A stretch of 64,000 nt of DNA from Pedobacter sp. UBA4863 (GTDB taxonomy: Bacteria > Bacteroidota > Bacteroidia > Sphingobacteriales > Sphingobacteriaceae). Position numbers and translations under genes: made by a program. This document shows positions 36,001 through 44,561 of this stretch, in pieces. The notes under the pieces were generated by a model. It did no database searches, was not told where the DNA came from, and saw nothing but the letters and a program-made list of their open reading frames with translations. The stretch's first letter is position 1; each line of letters begins with the position of its first letter. The stretch covers positions 689 to 64,688 of the forward strand of contig NZ_DHDZ01000029.1 of the NCBI RefSeq assembly GCF_002399615.1, in the 5' to 3' direction.

Positions 36001-37979
36001 CAGCCATTAACTAGGTAAGTTAAAAGAGTATTGCTATTGTTAAGTTCTTGTGGTAATCCAAAATCAATTTCTGTAGCTTGATGAGCGCCATGCCCTAAAA
36101 AAGAGAGCAAAGCTGCGCCTTTGTTAATTTCACTAATAATTTGCTGTTTCTGGTTTACGCTTACCGGCACGGTGACATTTTTGTTGAAATTTACAGTATC
36201 TGCACCAAAAGGATCTGCTTTCGCCATGTTGTACATGTTGGCTTGGTATGCAGCCCATGATAAGTTTTCGGAGAGAGTGCCGCCGCCGCTGATATGGATG
36301 AATTTTTTACGCCAAAGCGCATTTTCATAAAGCTCGTAACGTTTCAACTTTGCTAAGTAAATTTCAACTTCCTCGTTTGTTTTTGCACCAACTCTACCTG
36401 TAGCAATAGCAGGTGCTAAACTTGTATTGTTAATACGGGCAGTAAGTAAATCATCAGATGGGGGAGAGCCGTATGTAGGTACTAAATCTTCATTTATCCC
36501 TCCAGTACCCCTGATCAGGTTGTTTTCCATTCCTTTGCCTAAAAGTAGAAGATATTGAGGCTTTGTTGCAGCAAATTGCAGTAGGTACTTAGCGAAATTT
36601 CTAATTGCAAAAGGATGGTGAATACCATAATAAAATTGGTCGTATAGTTGTTCTGTGGTAATTAAAAATGATTTATAATTACCTTGATTTCTATAAGCCG
36701 CATAATTTTGAGCACTAGCTAATAGCTTTTTATGGGTAACTATGATGAAGTTTTTGTCAAATGTACTAGGTGCGAAATTTATCATCTCAACTTTTGTTAA
36801 CGAAGGAGAGTTAAAAGAGGCTCCGTCATATAAAAAGAAGTTACGATTTTCATTATTGGCAGACAATACAAATTCGGCGTTTGAGCCGTTAATTTCACCT
36901 AAAATTCTCTGATTAGAAGTATTGTCCCATATTATTGGTTGGCTTTTGTTATTGTTGCTAAAGTTTAGATAGCGATTTTGGTTGTTGCCACTTAAAGAAA
37001 AGTGAATATTTCCACTACTTTGTAAATCAAGTGTTCGGGGGTAAATAATTTTAACATAAGCAACAGCTTGGTAATCTGTCCCATTAACTCCTAAGTTTAA
37101 ATCATCTACAGATTCGTAAATAATGTTGGTATTTGTGCCAAGCTCGGTTGGTAATACAGAAAAAGAAGTTTTATAAATAGCGTATGCAGAAAATAGCGTA
37201 TCTTTTTTAATAAATGTATTGGTGCCGTTATTTAAACTGATCCGTAAATGGTGATTTATTCTGTTTGGTTGCGGAGTGTCTGAGTCCGATCGCCCGGCTA
37301 CATAGGTTTCGAGTTTAATTCCTAAAGCGCCTGTGCCAGTATATAAATTTGGTGTAGTTAGCGTTCTTGTTTGACTCTGACCTTTGCCGTACATATTTCC
37401 CAAGAACCCTTCTCCTTCTTGGTAGTCGGATAAGCTCATGTGTGCTGTTATGTACCTGCCTTGATAAAAAGCTTCCGGATATACCCCTAAACTTTCTTGA
37501 ATAATGTAGTTTTCAGCAGTTAATCCGGTTTTTGGAGCTTGGAAGTTTTGAATACGTTTGCCAGCTGTTGTAGCGCTGAAAGTAAGGAAATAGGCGGCAG
37601 TATCGGTAAATAAACTATAATAATTATGCGGCTGCGCTGTTGCCGATACGTAGAGTTCTTTATCTAATGTACCATCATTTGGTTCTCCATAAAATTCTAT
37701 ATAATCGGTATTGTCAAATGTATTGTCGCTTTCTCCAGGTACATAAATGGCAACCTCTTTTCCATTTTTGAATAATTGGAAATTCTTTGGATTAATGCTG
37801 CTTAGCGAAGGTATTTGTTGATTTAATGCAGCGTAATTTAATCTATATATCCCTTTTTGGCTCACCTTGATTTTATAATACGATTGATTGGTATTAATCC
37901 AATCGTTACCATAAGTAGTTTGACCAACAACACTGAAGCAGTAGAGTGCTAAAAGAATAGACAAGTAAATGCGCAACAT
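33042..37979 (-). CDS. PorU2-like type IX secretion sortase (gingipain-family C25 peptidase)
   Basis: About 1645-residue exported protein. Residue numbers here follow the frame from 37991, four residues longer than the start shown. A Sec signal peptide lies at the N-terminus (MLRIYLSILLALYCFSVVGQ). The N-terminal region about 25-400 is beta-rich. The C25 caspase-like domain about 410-760 has the catalytic His in FLGHGAHQ (H634) and Cys in VNGCTTGN (C664). It is followed by CARDB-like and Ig-like beta domains and a C-terminal block with YPYPNPFTTAMKFVF and WDGTDMYGDRLAKGVYFYKV, the T9SS/FlgD-type sorting fold. PorU proteins cleave the C-terminal signal of T9SS cargo and attach it to a surface glycolipid. 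The length matches the PorU2 group. The ATG at 37979 is preferred because a -7 box covers the ATG at 37991. Confidence 0.9.
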   Translation of the reverse strand: MLRIYLSILLALYCFSVVGQTTYGNDWINTNQSYYKIKVSQKGIYRLNYAALNQQIPSLSSINPKNFQLFKNGKEVAIYVPGESDNTFDNTDYIEFYGEPNDGTLDKELYVSATAQPHNYYSLFTDTAAYFLTFSATTAGKRIQNFQAPKTGLTAENYIIQESLGVYPEAFYQGRYITAHMSLSDYQEGEGFLGNMYGKGQSQTRTLTTPNLYTGTGALGIKLETYVAGRSDSDTPQPNRINHHLRISLNNGTNTFIKKDTLFSAYAIYKTSFSVLPTELGTNTNIIYESVDDLNLGVNGTDYQAVAYVKIIYPRTLDLQSSGNIHFSLSGNNQNRYLNFSNNNKSQPIIWDNTSNQRILGEINGSNAEFVLSANNENRNFFLYDGASFNSPSLTKVEMINFAPSTFDKNFIIVTHKKLLASAQNYAAYRNQGNYKSFLITTEQLYDQFYYGIHHPFAIRNFAKYLLQFAATKPQYLLLLGKGMENNLIRGTGGINEDLVPTYGSPPSDDLLTARINNTSLAPAIATGRVGAKTNEEVEIYLAKLKRYELYENALWRKKFIHISGGGTLSENLSWAAYQANMYNMAKADPFGADTVNFNKNVTVPVSVNQKQQIISEINKGAALLSFLGHGAHQATEIDFGLPQELNNSNTLLTYLVNGCTTGNTYIVAPSLGEKHIFYPERGAIGWIGTSSEGIASYLSSFSATFYQKAFTANYGVSIAEALKLAKAQYQNHNDVYNVMHTTQYTFQGDPAVKFYTPEKPDLAIENQDIFISPANVTATSPSFSLAMVAKNIGKAVNQPIKVAVTRTLPNNSVVSYPVQTFTKPVYYADTLVFNIETNDLNAGGMNKFTVTLDPQNEFDEISKSNNTATLEYFMASNGLNTIYPKKYAIVSQTDIELVAQSNDLFIKDANCIFEIDTVKTFDSPWRKSTNLISNFTPKWRPNLLTNDNQVYYWRVRLNVDIDKGGAWQESTFTYIKNSPEGWNQSHYQQYQNGTLNSLEFNNNAKKLEFAKTAFYTVVQTRGDDGPTTEERRYRANPGGALGFRWDGFTGFTILALNPTTMRPLNLPSQFNYKNQDNPGAPLYYSGQFYFDINNPLEVDSLIEYIDKIPTGYHVIGYNGYGINLSTLSQAAKDAFLKVGVVNIGNVGNGEPYMFWGEKGMPAGQAIEKTADLGSSVLPREQVIRFDKTYPYPLTQGNYITTQAGPAKQWKSVHYEVKTETNDQVTFDLIGYNKTGAMQVLQTNLPTDNLDLSTYDAKTYPKMAIKANFKDNIDRTPPQFIKWKFLYDEYSEASINPEIKYSFYKDLINEGDSIKHEIAWQNISNKPSDSVNVYYTITKADRSTIREKVTKIEELLPNQSSNIKIKLPTIGLTGNNSLRVEFMPINELDSYSFNNYVQHPFTVIKDTKEPIIDVSFDGKHIMNGEIVSPQPNISVNITDENLYRLMNDTTQLSIYIKNTTGNYKRIAYTSGLLTFTPASSVANNKANVNYKPEKLQDGIYTLMVEGRDATGNINNTTNYTIDFEVINESAITHFYPYPNPFTTAMKFVFTLTGDKIPDKIKVQIMTVTGKIVKEVFKEELGNIRIGNNISDFTWDGTDMYGDRLAKGVYFYKVIVENNDKSEIKHRRTATDNFFKQNTGKIYLMK

Positions 37980-37984
37980 AGATT

Positions 37985-37992
37985 CAAACATA
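37985..37992 (-). promoter_or_regulatory. Bacteroidota -7 box for the porU2-asnB operon
   Basis: Minus-strand TATGTTTG fits TAnnTTTG and ends 5 nt before the ATG at 37979. It includes the alternative ATG at 37991, which would then not be transcribed. Confidence 0.5.
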
Positions 37993-38065
37993 CAAATAAT
38001 TCCAATTAAATATTGATTTTAGAGTGCTTGTATTAAAGGATTTTTTACTTTTATCTTTTGATGTG

Positions 38066-39238
38066 ATGGATAAGTTAAAAAAGATTTTATTCCTACCAGG
38101 GTGGTATCCCAACAGAACTCATTTGTCAGTAGGTTCTTTTGTTAGAAGCCACGCTGAGGCAGTTAACGAGTTGGTTTCGGTAGATGTTTTTCATGTATGC
38201 GGTGATGAAGAGTTGAAAATGATATATAGTTTCGAAAAAACAAAGGTCAATGATGTAAATACTTATATTCTATACTACAGAAAATCAAAATCAAAGCATG
38301 TAATCTCACAATTTGTTAAGGCTTTTTTATATGTGTTTGGGCAGTTTTATGGTTACTATAAATATCGAAGAATTGCGCCCAAGCCAGATTTTTTTCATGT
38401 TCACGTACTAACTAGAGCTGCAATATTACCTTATGTACTTAAATTGTTCAGTAGTAATATCAAGTATTTTATCACAGAACATTGGTCTCGATATTTACCT
38501 CAGGATAATTCATATCAAGGTTTTTTAAGAAAGAGATTTACAAAATCGGTAGTGAGCAAGTCGAGAGGGATAACAGCTGTTTCTGAAAATTTGAAATTCC
38601 ACATGAGCCGTCATGGTTTAGAGCATCAAAATTTTACAGTAATTTCTAATGTAACTGAAAGTAGGTTTTTTGAAAGTAGTAAAGCCGTGAGAACTGTCGA
38701 AAATCATTTTGTTCATGTGTCTAATTTTGCGGCAAACTGTAAAAATGTAATCGGTATTATTGATGCTTTTGAAATAATCAAAAATAAAGGTTATGTTTTT
38801 TCTCTCACAATGGTAGGTGATGGGACAGATCATGAAGCTGCATTTAAGTATGTTAAAGAAAAAGATTTAAAGGAAGTTAACTTCACTGGTTTCTTATATG
38901 GTAAAGATGTTGTCGGTGAGATAGAAAAGGCAACAGCATTGGTTTTGTTTAGCAATTACGAAAATCAACCTGTGGTAATTACTGAAAGTTTGAGTTTAGG
39001 CGTACCGGTTATTGCAACCAAAGTTGGTGGTATTCCTGAAATGATTAATGAAACCAATGGAATTTTAGTTGAATCTAATGATGTTGATGCTTTGGCAAAT
39101 GCGCTAAAACAAATAATAAAAAAAGAGAAAGTTTTCGATAGCGAGAAAATAAGAACAGCAGCTGCTCAAAAATTCAAAGGAGAGGTAATCGCTCGTCAGT
39201 TTGTTGATTTTTATCGTGCCGGCGGTGTAGAGATATAA
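38066..39238 (+). CDS. Glycosyltransferase family 4 (GT-B)
   Basis: 390-residue cytoplasmic glycosyltransferase with the GT-B two-domain fold. The N-terminal domain opens with ILFLPGWYPNRTHLSVGSFVRSHAEAV and contains DFFHVHVL. The C-terminal GT4 domain has FVHVSNFAANCKNVIGIIDAF, MVGDGTDHEAAFKYV, VNFTGFLYG, and the donor-binding ENQPVVITESLSLGVPVIATKVGGIPEMI with the conserved E-x7-E pattern. Such enzymes add sugars to lipid-linked glycan precursors. The ATG at 38066 is preferred over 38024. It is divergent from porU2 and ends in a shared terminator with purL. Sugar donor and acceptor are unknown. Confidence 0.93.
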   Translation: MDKLKKILFLPGWYPNRTHLSVGSFVRSHAEAVNELVSVDVFHVCGDEELKMIYSFEKTKVNDVNTYILYYRKSKSKHVISQFVKAFLYVFGQFYGYYKYRRIAPKPDFFHVHVLTRAAILPYVLKLFSSNIKYFITEHWSRYLPQDNSYQGFLRKRFTKSVVSKSRGITAVSENLKFHMSRHGLEHQNFTVISNVTESRFFESSKAVRTVENHFVHVSNFAANCKNVIGIIDAFEIIKNKGYVFSLTMVGDGTDHEAAFKYVKEKDLKEVNFTGFLYGKDVVGEIEKATALVLFSNYENQPVVITESLSLGVPVIATKVGGIPEMINETNGILVESNDVDALANALKQIIKKEKVFDSEKIRTAAAQKFKGEVIARQFVDFYRAGGVEI

Positions 39239-39272
39239 AAAGAGAGCCGCGATTTTCTTCACGGCTCTTTTT
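39238..39272. terminator. Bidirectional terminator between GT4 and purL
   Basis: The stem AGAGCCG (39243-39249) pairs with CGGCTCT (39262-39268). It is preceded by an A tract and followed by a T tract and lies between the convergent stop codons of the GT4 gene and purL. Confidence 0.88.
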
Positions 39273-39275
39273 ATA

Positions 39276-42200
39276 TTATCTCTGGTGTTTTTCCACCCAT
39301 TTTCTAGCGTTTACAAAGGCTTCCATCCATGGCGAAACTTCGTCTTTTCTACCTGCTGGATAATTTGCCCAATGCCATTGAAATAATGAGCGCTCAATGT
39401 GAGGCATCATTACCAGGTGACGGCCTGTATCATCGCACATCATGGCAGTGTTATAATCAGAGCCATTCGGACTAGCTGGGTATTGTTCGTAACCATATTT
39501 AGAAACAATTTGATATTTAGCTTCTTCATAAGGCAATTGGAATTTTCCTTCGCCATGCGATACCCAAACACCTAAAGTACTGCCTGCCAAAGTAGAAAGC
39601 ATTATCGATTTGTTCTCTTGAATAGTTAACGAAGTAAATATACTTTCGTGCTTACGGCTATCGTTGTGTAGCATTTTAGGTTTTACTTCGTGGTTTTTGT
39701 TGATTAAGCCCAACTCCACAAATAATTGGCAACCGTTGCAAATACCTACTGATAAAGTATCCTCTCTGTTGAAGAAATTTTCTAAAGCTACACGAGCTTT
39801 TTCGTTGTACAAGAATGCACCAGCCCAACCTTTTGCCGAACCTAAAACATCTGAGTTAGAGAAGCCACCCACAGCACCAATAAACTGAATATCTTCTAGA
39901 GTTTCTCTGCCCGAAATCAAATCGGTCATGTGCACATCTTTCACATCGAAACCTGCCAAATACATCGCGTTAGCTACTTCACGCTCAGAGTTACTTCCCT
40001 TTTCACGTAAAATTGCCGCTTTCGGACGAGGCTTACTTGCATCAATTACCGGTTTTTTACCATCAAATTGCGCAGGGAAATTGAATTTTAAAGGTTGATT
40101 TTTATAATTGTCGAAACGTTCTTTCGCTTTTACTTCGCCACTTTGCTTGCTGTCTAATAAGTAAGAGGTTTTATACCAAACATCACGTAAATGGTTAATA
40201 TCGAAAGAATAATTGTTATCGTTATTAGTTACATTTAAAGTAGCGGTATCGCTTACCGAACCAATTTTGTTAAAAGCAATACCTTTATCATTTAATGTTG
40301 CTTCAACACTTTCATCAGCTTGAAAAACCAAGGCAATGTTCTCAGCAAATAGAACTTTTAAAGCATCAGCTTCGCCTAAGCTAGACAAATCGATATTTGC
40401 ACCTAAGTTTTGATCGGCAAAACACAATTCTAAAAGCGTAGTAATTAAACCACCACTGCCAATATCGTGTCCTGCTTTAATTTTGCCAGCTTTAATCAAT
40501 TCTTGAACAGTATTGAAAGCAGTGCCGAATTTAACTGCATCTTTAACATCAGGAGTTTCGTTGCCAACTTTATTTAAAACTTGAGCGAATGAAGAGCCAC
40601 CTAATTTATAAGTATCATTACTTAGGTTGATATAATAGATGTTACCACCGTCTTTCTGTAGAACTGGCTCAACAACTTGCGTAATGTCGTTACAGTTGCC
40701 AGCTGCAGAAATTATCACAGTTCCAGGTGCAATTACATCACCATCTTTGTATTTCTGTTTCATCGAAAGCGAATCTTTACCCGTTGGGATGTTAATTCCT
40801 AAATCGATGGCAAATGCCGAGCATGCTTCAACTGCTTCATATAAACGAGCATCTTCACCTTCATTTTTACAAGCCCACATCCAGTTGGCCGAAAGTGAAA
40901 CGCTTTTCAATCCGTCTTTTAACGGTGCCCAAACAATATTTGATAAAGATTCTGCAATGGCAATTCTACTTCCAGCGCCAGCATCAATCAAAGCGGAAAC
41001 AGGAGCGTGACCAACAGAAGTGGCAATACCCTCTTTACCTTGAAAATCTAAGGCCATTACACCCACATTGTTCAATGGTAATTGTAAAGGACCAGCGCAT
41101 TGTTGTTTAGCTACACGGCCGCCAACACATCTATCAACTTTGTTAGTTAACCAATCTTTACAAGCAACCGCTTCTAATTGCAGTACTTGTTCTAAATATT
41201 CGTTGATTTTACCTTGATCGTAGGCTACCGCTTCGTAATTACGGTCAACAGTATTGTCGTCCATAATCATTTTTGGCGAGCTGCCGAACATGTCACTTAA
41301 AGCTAAATCCATTGGCTTAGCGCCAGTAGTAGCCGATTCGAAAGTAAAACGATGATCGCCAGTTACTTTACCAACGGTATACATTGGTGAACGCTCACGG
41401 TCAGCAATTTTCTGTAAAGTAGCCGTATGTTCTTCGCTAATTACCAAGCCCATACGTTCTTGCGATTCATTACCGATAATCTCCTTAGCCGAAAGGGTAG
41501 GGTCGCCAACTGGCAATTTATCTAGATCTATTTTACCACCGGTTGCTTCTACTAGTTCCGAAAGACAGTTTAAGTGACCGCCAGCACCGTGATCGTGGAT
41601 GGAAACGATGGTGTTATTATCGCTCTCTACCATTGCACGAACTGCGTTTGCTGCACGTTTTTGCATTTCTGGGTTAGAACGTTGTATCGCATTCAATTCG
41701 ATACCCGAACCATGTTGACCAGTATCTGCCGAAGAAACAGCAGCACCACCCATACCAATACGGTAGTTCTCGCCACCTAAAACCACAATGTTATCGCCAG
41801 TTTTTGGCTCTTGTTTTTTAGCTTGTGCTAATTTTCCGTAGCCGATACCACCAGCAAGCATAATTACTTTGTCGAAACCTAATTTACGGTCATGTTCTTC
41901 GTGTTCGAAAGTTAACACAGAACCCGTAATTAGCGGCTGGCCGAATTTATTTCCAAAATCAGAAGCTCCGTTTGATGCCTTAATCAAAATGTCCATTGGT
42001 GTTTGGTACAACCATTCACGTTCTTCCACACCTTTTTCCCAAGGGCGATTTTCTTCTAAACGAGAAAGGGCAGTCATGTAAACAGCTGTTCCAGCTAACG
42101 GCAAAGAACCTTGTCCGCCAGCTAAGCGGTCTCTAATTTCACCGCCCGAACCCGTTGCTGCACCATTAAAAGGCTCAACAGTAGTAGGGAAATTATGTGT

Positions 42201-42941
42201 TTCGGCTTTGATAGAAATTACCGAATCAAAGTCTTTAGTTTCGTAAAACGATGGCACATCTGGTTTAGCAGGTGCAAATTGTTGCACTTTCGGGCCTTTT
42301 ACAAAAGCTACGTTATCTTTATAGGCAGAAACAATCTCATTAGGGTGTGTTTCTGATGTTTTCTTAATCAGTTTGAAAAGGGAAGTAGGTTTTGCCTCTC
42401 CGTCAATTACAAAAGTGCCGTTGAAAATTTTATGACGACAGTGCTCTGAGTTTACTTGAGAGAAACCAAAAACTTCTGAATCTGTTAAAGATCTTCCTAG
42501 CTTGTCAGCTAATCCTTTTAGGTAATCAACTTCTTCATCACTTAAAGACAAACCTTCTTGTTTATTGTAAGCGGCAATATCAGTAATCTCTAAAATTGCT
42601 TCAGGTTCAATGTTAATGGTAAATATATCTTGATTTAAACCATTGTATTTTTGAGAAAGCATTGGATCAAATGCAGAAAATCCTTCCTCCACTTTTTTAA
42701 ATTGCTCAATTCTAATGATGCCATCAAGCGTCATATTTTGAGTGATTTCTACAGCATTGGTGCTCCAAGGGGTAATCATTGCTGCACGTGGACCAACAAA
42801 AAAACCAGTTAAAGTGCTTTCGGTGTTTAATTTTGCGCCACCAAAAAGCCACTCTAGTTTTTCTGTATCAGTTGGGGATAAAGTTTTGCTTGTTTGTAAA
42901 ACAAAAATCTCGTCAGATTGACCTAAAAAGAAATAAATCAT
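39276..42941 (-). CDS. purL: Phosphoribosylformylglycinamidine synthase, single-chain form
   Basis: 1221-residue large PurL, the fourth step of de novo purine synthesis: FGAR, glutamine and ATP to FGAM. Domains in order are an N-terminal PurS-like part (to about 150), the linker with SEVFGFSQVNSEHCRHKIFNG, two AIR-synthase-like halves (ETHNFPTTVEPFNGAATGSGG, later GKDSLSMKQKY), and a C-terminal glutaminase with nucleophile in GICNGCQLF. This large, fused type is the usual one in Bacteroidota and proteobacteria. The ATG at 42941 (MIYFFLGQSDEIFVLQ) is chosen because a -7 box at 42960-42967 overlaps the longer frame. It is monocistronic. Confidence 0.97.
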   Translation of the reverse strand: MIYFFLGQSDEIFVLQTSKTLSPTDTEKLEWLFGGAKLNTESTLTGFFVGPRAAMITPWSTNAVEITQNMTLDGIIRIEQFKKVEEGFSAFDPMLSQKYNGLNQDIFTINIEPEAILEITDIAAYNKQEGLSLSDEEVDYLKGLADKLGRSLTDSEVFGFSQVNSEHCRHKIFNGTFVIDGEAKPTSLFKLIKKTSETHPNEIVSAYKDNVAFVKGPKVQQFAPAKPDVPSFYETKDFDSVISIKAETHNFPTTVEPFNGAATGSGGEIRDRLAGGQGSLPLAGTAVYMTALSRLEENRPWEKGVEEREWLYQTPMDILIKASNGASDFGNKFGQPLITGSVLTFEHEEHDRKLGFDKVIMLAGGIGYGKLAQAKKQEPKTGDNIVVLGGENYRIGMGGAAVSSADTGQHGSGIELNAIQRSNPEMQKRAANAVRAMVESDNNTIVSIHDHGAGGHLNCLSELVEATGGKIDLDKLPVGDPTLSAKEIIGNESQERMGLVISEEHTATLQKIADRERSPMYTVGKVTGDHRFTFESATTGAKPMDLALSDMFGSSPKMIMDDNTVDRNYEAVAYDQGKINEYLEQVLQLEAVACKDWLTNKVDRCVGGRVAKQQCAGPLQLPLNNVGVMALDFQGKEGIATSVGHAPVSALIDAGAGSRIAIAESLSNIVWAPLKDGLKSVSLSANWMWACKNEGEDARLYEAVEACSAFAIDLGINIPTGKDSLSMKQKYKDGDVIAPGTVIISAAGNCNDITQVVEPVLQKDGGNIYYINLSNDTYKLGGSSFAQVLNKVGNETPDVKDAVKFGTAFNTVQELIKAGKIKAGHDIGSGGLITTLLELCFADQNLGANIDLSSLGEADALKVLFAENIALVFQADESVEATLNDKGIAFNKIGSVSDTATLNVTNNDNNYSFDINHLRDVWYKTSYLLDSKQSGEVKAKERFDNYKNQPLKFNFPAQFDGKKPVIDASKPRPKAAILREKGSNSEREVANAMYLAGFDVKDVHMTDLISGRETLEDIQFIGAVGGFSNSDVLGSAKGWAGAFLYNEKARVALENFFNREDTLSVGICNGCQLFVELGLINKNHEVKPKMLHNDSRKHESIFTSLTIQENKSIMLSTLAGSTLGVWVSHGEGKFQLPYEEAKYQIVSKYGYEQYPASPNGSDYNTAMMCDDTGRHLVMMPHIERSLFQWHWANYPAGRKDEVSPWMEAFVNARKWVEKHQR

Positions 42942-42959
42942 GCTTATTTTTTGAAGACG

Positions 42960-42967
42960 CAAATTTA
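42960..42967 (-). promoter_or_regulatory. Bacteroidota -7 box for purL
   Basis: Minus-strand TAAATTTG fits TAnnTTTG and lies 18 nt before the ATG at 42941. It covers the start of the longer frame (42962), which supports the shorter one. Confidence 0.5.
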
Positions 42968-43122
42968 GGTTTTTTTACTGAGAAAATTGATGATTTTTGG
43001 GTTTATTTGTTGTGTGTTTTGTGTGTTGAAGATGGAAAGGTTTTAATATTGGGAAAGTTAATGGGTGGGTGAAATAAAAAAAGTGTTGTACTTATTAAAA
43101 TCTCTGTCGTTAAATTAAATTT

Positions 43123-43827
43123 ATGAAAAACATCTTCCGTTTTAAACAATTTGAAGTAGATCAGAGCAACTGTGCCATGAAAATTAATACCGATGGGGTG
43201 TTGTTAGGAGCGATGGCGCAACATGAAAACCCGAAACGGATATTGGATATTGGCACAGGAACCGGAGTAATTGCCCTGATGTTGGCGCAACGTTTTCCAG
43301 AAGCTCAGGTGCATGCGGTAGAAATTGATGAGCAGGCATCAGTAACTGCTGGAAGAAACTTTGAAAAATCAGTTTTTAGTAAGCGGTTAACAAACAGCAA
43401 TATATCAATCGAACAATTTAACAATCTAGAGAAATTTGACCTCATTGTAACCAATCCGCCATTTTTTGTGAACGATTATAAAAATGCGGAACCCAAAAAA
43501 GAGATTGCAAGACATGCCAGTCATACTTTTTTTGCAGAGCTGATAAAGAAAGTGCATGAGTTGTTGAGTGAAAAAGGTTGCTTTTGGTTTGTTTTGCCAA
43601 TTAAACAGGCTGAAGAATTGGTAGAAAGAGCTAAGAAATACAACTTGTTTTTGCAAAAGATAATTAGGCTGCATTCTGATGACACCAAGCCTGAATTTAG
43701 ACGAATTGTTTGTTTGGGAAGAGAAAAGTTGGACTTAGTAGAAGAGGATTTCATGATTTACGAAAGCGAGAAGAGATATACCAAGGCATACGAACTGTTG
43801 TTGAAGGACTTTTTTTTGGCTTATTAG
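43123..43827 (+). CDS. trmN6: tRNA1(Val) adenine-37 N6-methyltransferase (TrmN6/YfiC)
   Basis: 234-residue SAM-dependent methyltransferase that modifies A37 of tRNA1(Val) in the characterised E. coli enzyme. SAM motif I LDIGTGTGVIALMLAQ is at 41-56, the acidic AVEIDEQ near 65-71, and the N6-adenine catalytic motif NPPFF at 111-115. The N-terminus FRFKQFEVDQSNCAMKINTDGVLLGA is diagnostic of the TrmN6 group. Length is normal for the family. It is monocistronic and is followed by a 220-nt region with palindromic remnants. Confidence 0.94.
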   Translation: MKNIFRFKQFEVDQSNCAMKINTDGVLLGAMAQHENPKRILDIGTGTGVIALMLAQRFPEAQVHAVEIDEQASVTAGRNFEKSVFSKRLTNSNISIEQFNNLEKFDLIVTNPPFFVNDYKNAEPKKEIARHASHTFFAELIKKVHELLSEKGCFWFVLPIKQAEELVERAKKYNLFLQKIIRLHSDDTKPEFRRIVCLGREKLDLVEEDFMIYESEKRYTKAYELLLKDFFLAY

Positions 43828-43839
43828 TTTTGCCTCGTT

Positions 43840-43990
43840 CATTTGTAATGACGTATATAGTTGGAGAATTTGGAAAACTGTCTTTTGTTAAATAAACGGG
43901 ATTGCATCGGTATCTCCCGATTTATCGGGAATAAAGCGTAAAGCCTGACAATCTAAACCTAGTATTACAGGAATTGCTTTTCAAAAAAAT
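43840..43990. repeat. Degenerate intergenic palindromic region
   Basis: Between trmN6 and the phosphoesterase gene lies a non-coding stretch with a perfect 7-bp hairpin (TCCCGAT-TT-ATCGGGA, 43915-43930). It also has fragments (TAATGACG near 43846-43853, CGGGATTGCATCGG near 43897-43910) that resemble parts of the CGTCATTGCGAGG / GATTGCTTCG palindromes common in Bacteroidota genomes. It looks like a decayed copy of such an element. Confidence 0.4.
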
Positions 43991-43997
43991 AAACATT

Positions 43998-44005
43998 TAG
44001 TTTTG
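43998..44005 (+). promoter_or_regulatory. Bacteroidota -7 box before the phosphoesterase-fbp pair
   Basis: TAGTTTTG fits TAnnTTTG and lies 42 nt before the ATG at 44048. There is no convincing TTTG at -33. Confidence 0.4.
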
Positions 44006-44047
44006 CGATAGTAAAGTCTCAAATCTCAATACTCATATCTGAAACAA

Positions 44048-44539
44048 ATGAAAAAAATAGGTTTAATATCTGATACGCATGGTTATTTAGATGATGCAGT
44101 TTTTAAATACTTTGATGATAGGGATGAAATTTGGCATGCTGGAGATTTTGGTCCGGGTGTAATTGAACCTTTGGCAGCTTTTAAACCGCTTAAGGGAGTG
44201 TATGGAAATATTGACGGGATGGATGTTCGGGCGCAATTTCTGGAACACCTGAGGTTTCAGTGCGAACAGATAGATGTTTGGATGACACACATAGGCGGTT
44301 ATCCCGATAAATATGCTCCTGCTGTTAAGCGTGAAATATACACTAAGCCTCCGCAACTTTTTATTTCCGGCCACTCGCATATTCTAAAAGTTATTTTCGA
44401 TAAAAAAATACAATGTTTGCATATTAATCCCGGTGCGGCCGGAAAACACGGTTGGCACAAGAAAAGAACTTTGATTCGCTTTTGCATTTCCGACGAAAAA
44501 ATACATACCTTAGAGGCCGTAGAATTAGGAGATAGATAA
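44048..44539 (+). CDS. YfcE/MJ0936-type metallophosphoesterase
   Basis: 163-residue calcineurin-like phosphoesterase of the short YfcE family. Metal-binding motifs are complete: D8-x-H10 in ISDTHG, HAGDFG, GNIDGMD, MTHIGG and SGHSH. Family members hydrolyse phosphodiesters in vitro, and in vivo substrates are uncertain. The gene is followed 22 nt later by fbp, so the two are probably cotranscribed. There is no signal peptide, so it is cytoplasmic. Confidence 0.92.
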   Translation: MKKIGLISDTHGYLDDAVFKYFDDRDEIWHAGDFGPGVIEPLAAFKPLKGVYGNIDGMDVRAQFLEHLRFQCEQIDVWMTHIGGYPDKYAPAVKREIYTKPPQLFISGHSHILKVIFDKKIQCLHINPGAAGKHGWHKKRTLIRFCISDEKIHTLEAVELGDR

Positions 44540-44561
44540 CGTAAAAAATACACTAAGTAAA

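Noticed and set aside
43710..43895. 61-codon plus-strand frame across the end of trmN6
   Set aside because: Most of it is an alternative frame of trmN6 and the rest is repeat-like intergenic DNA.
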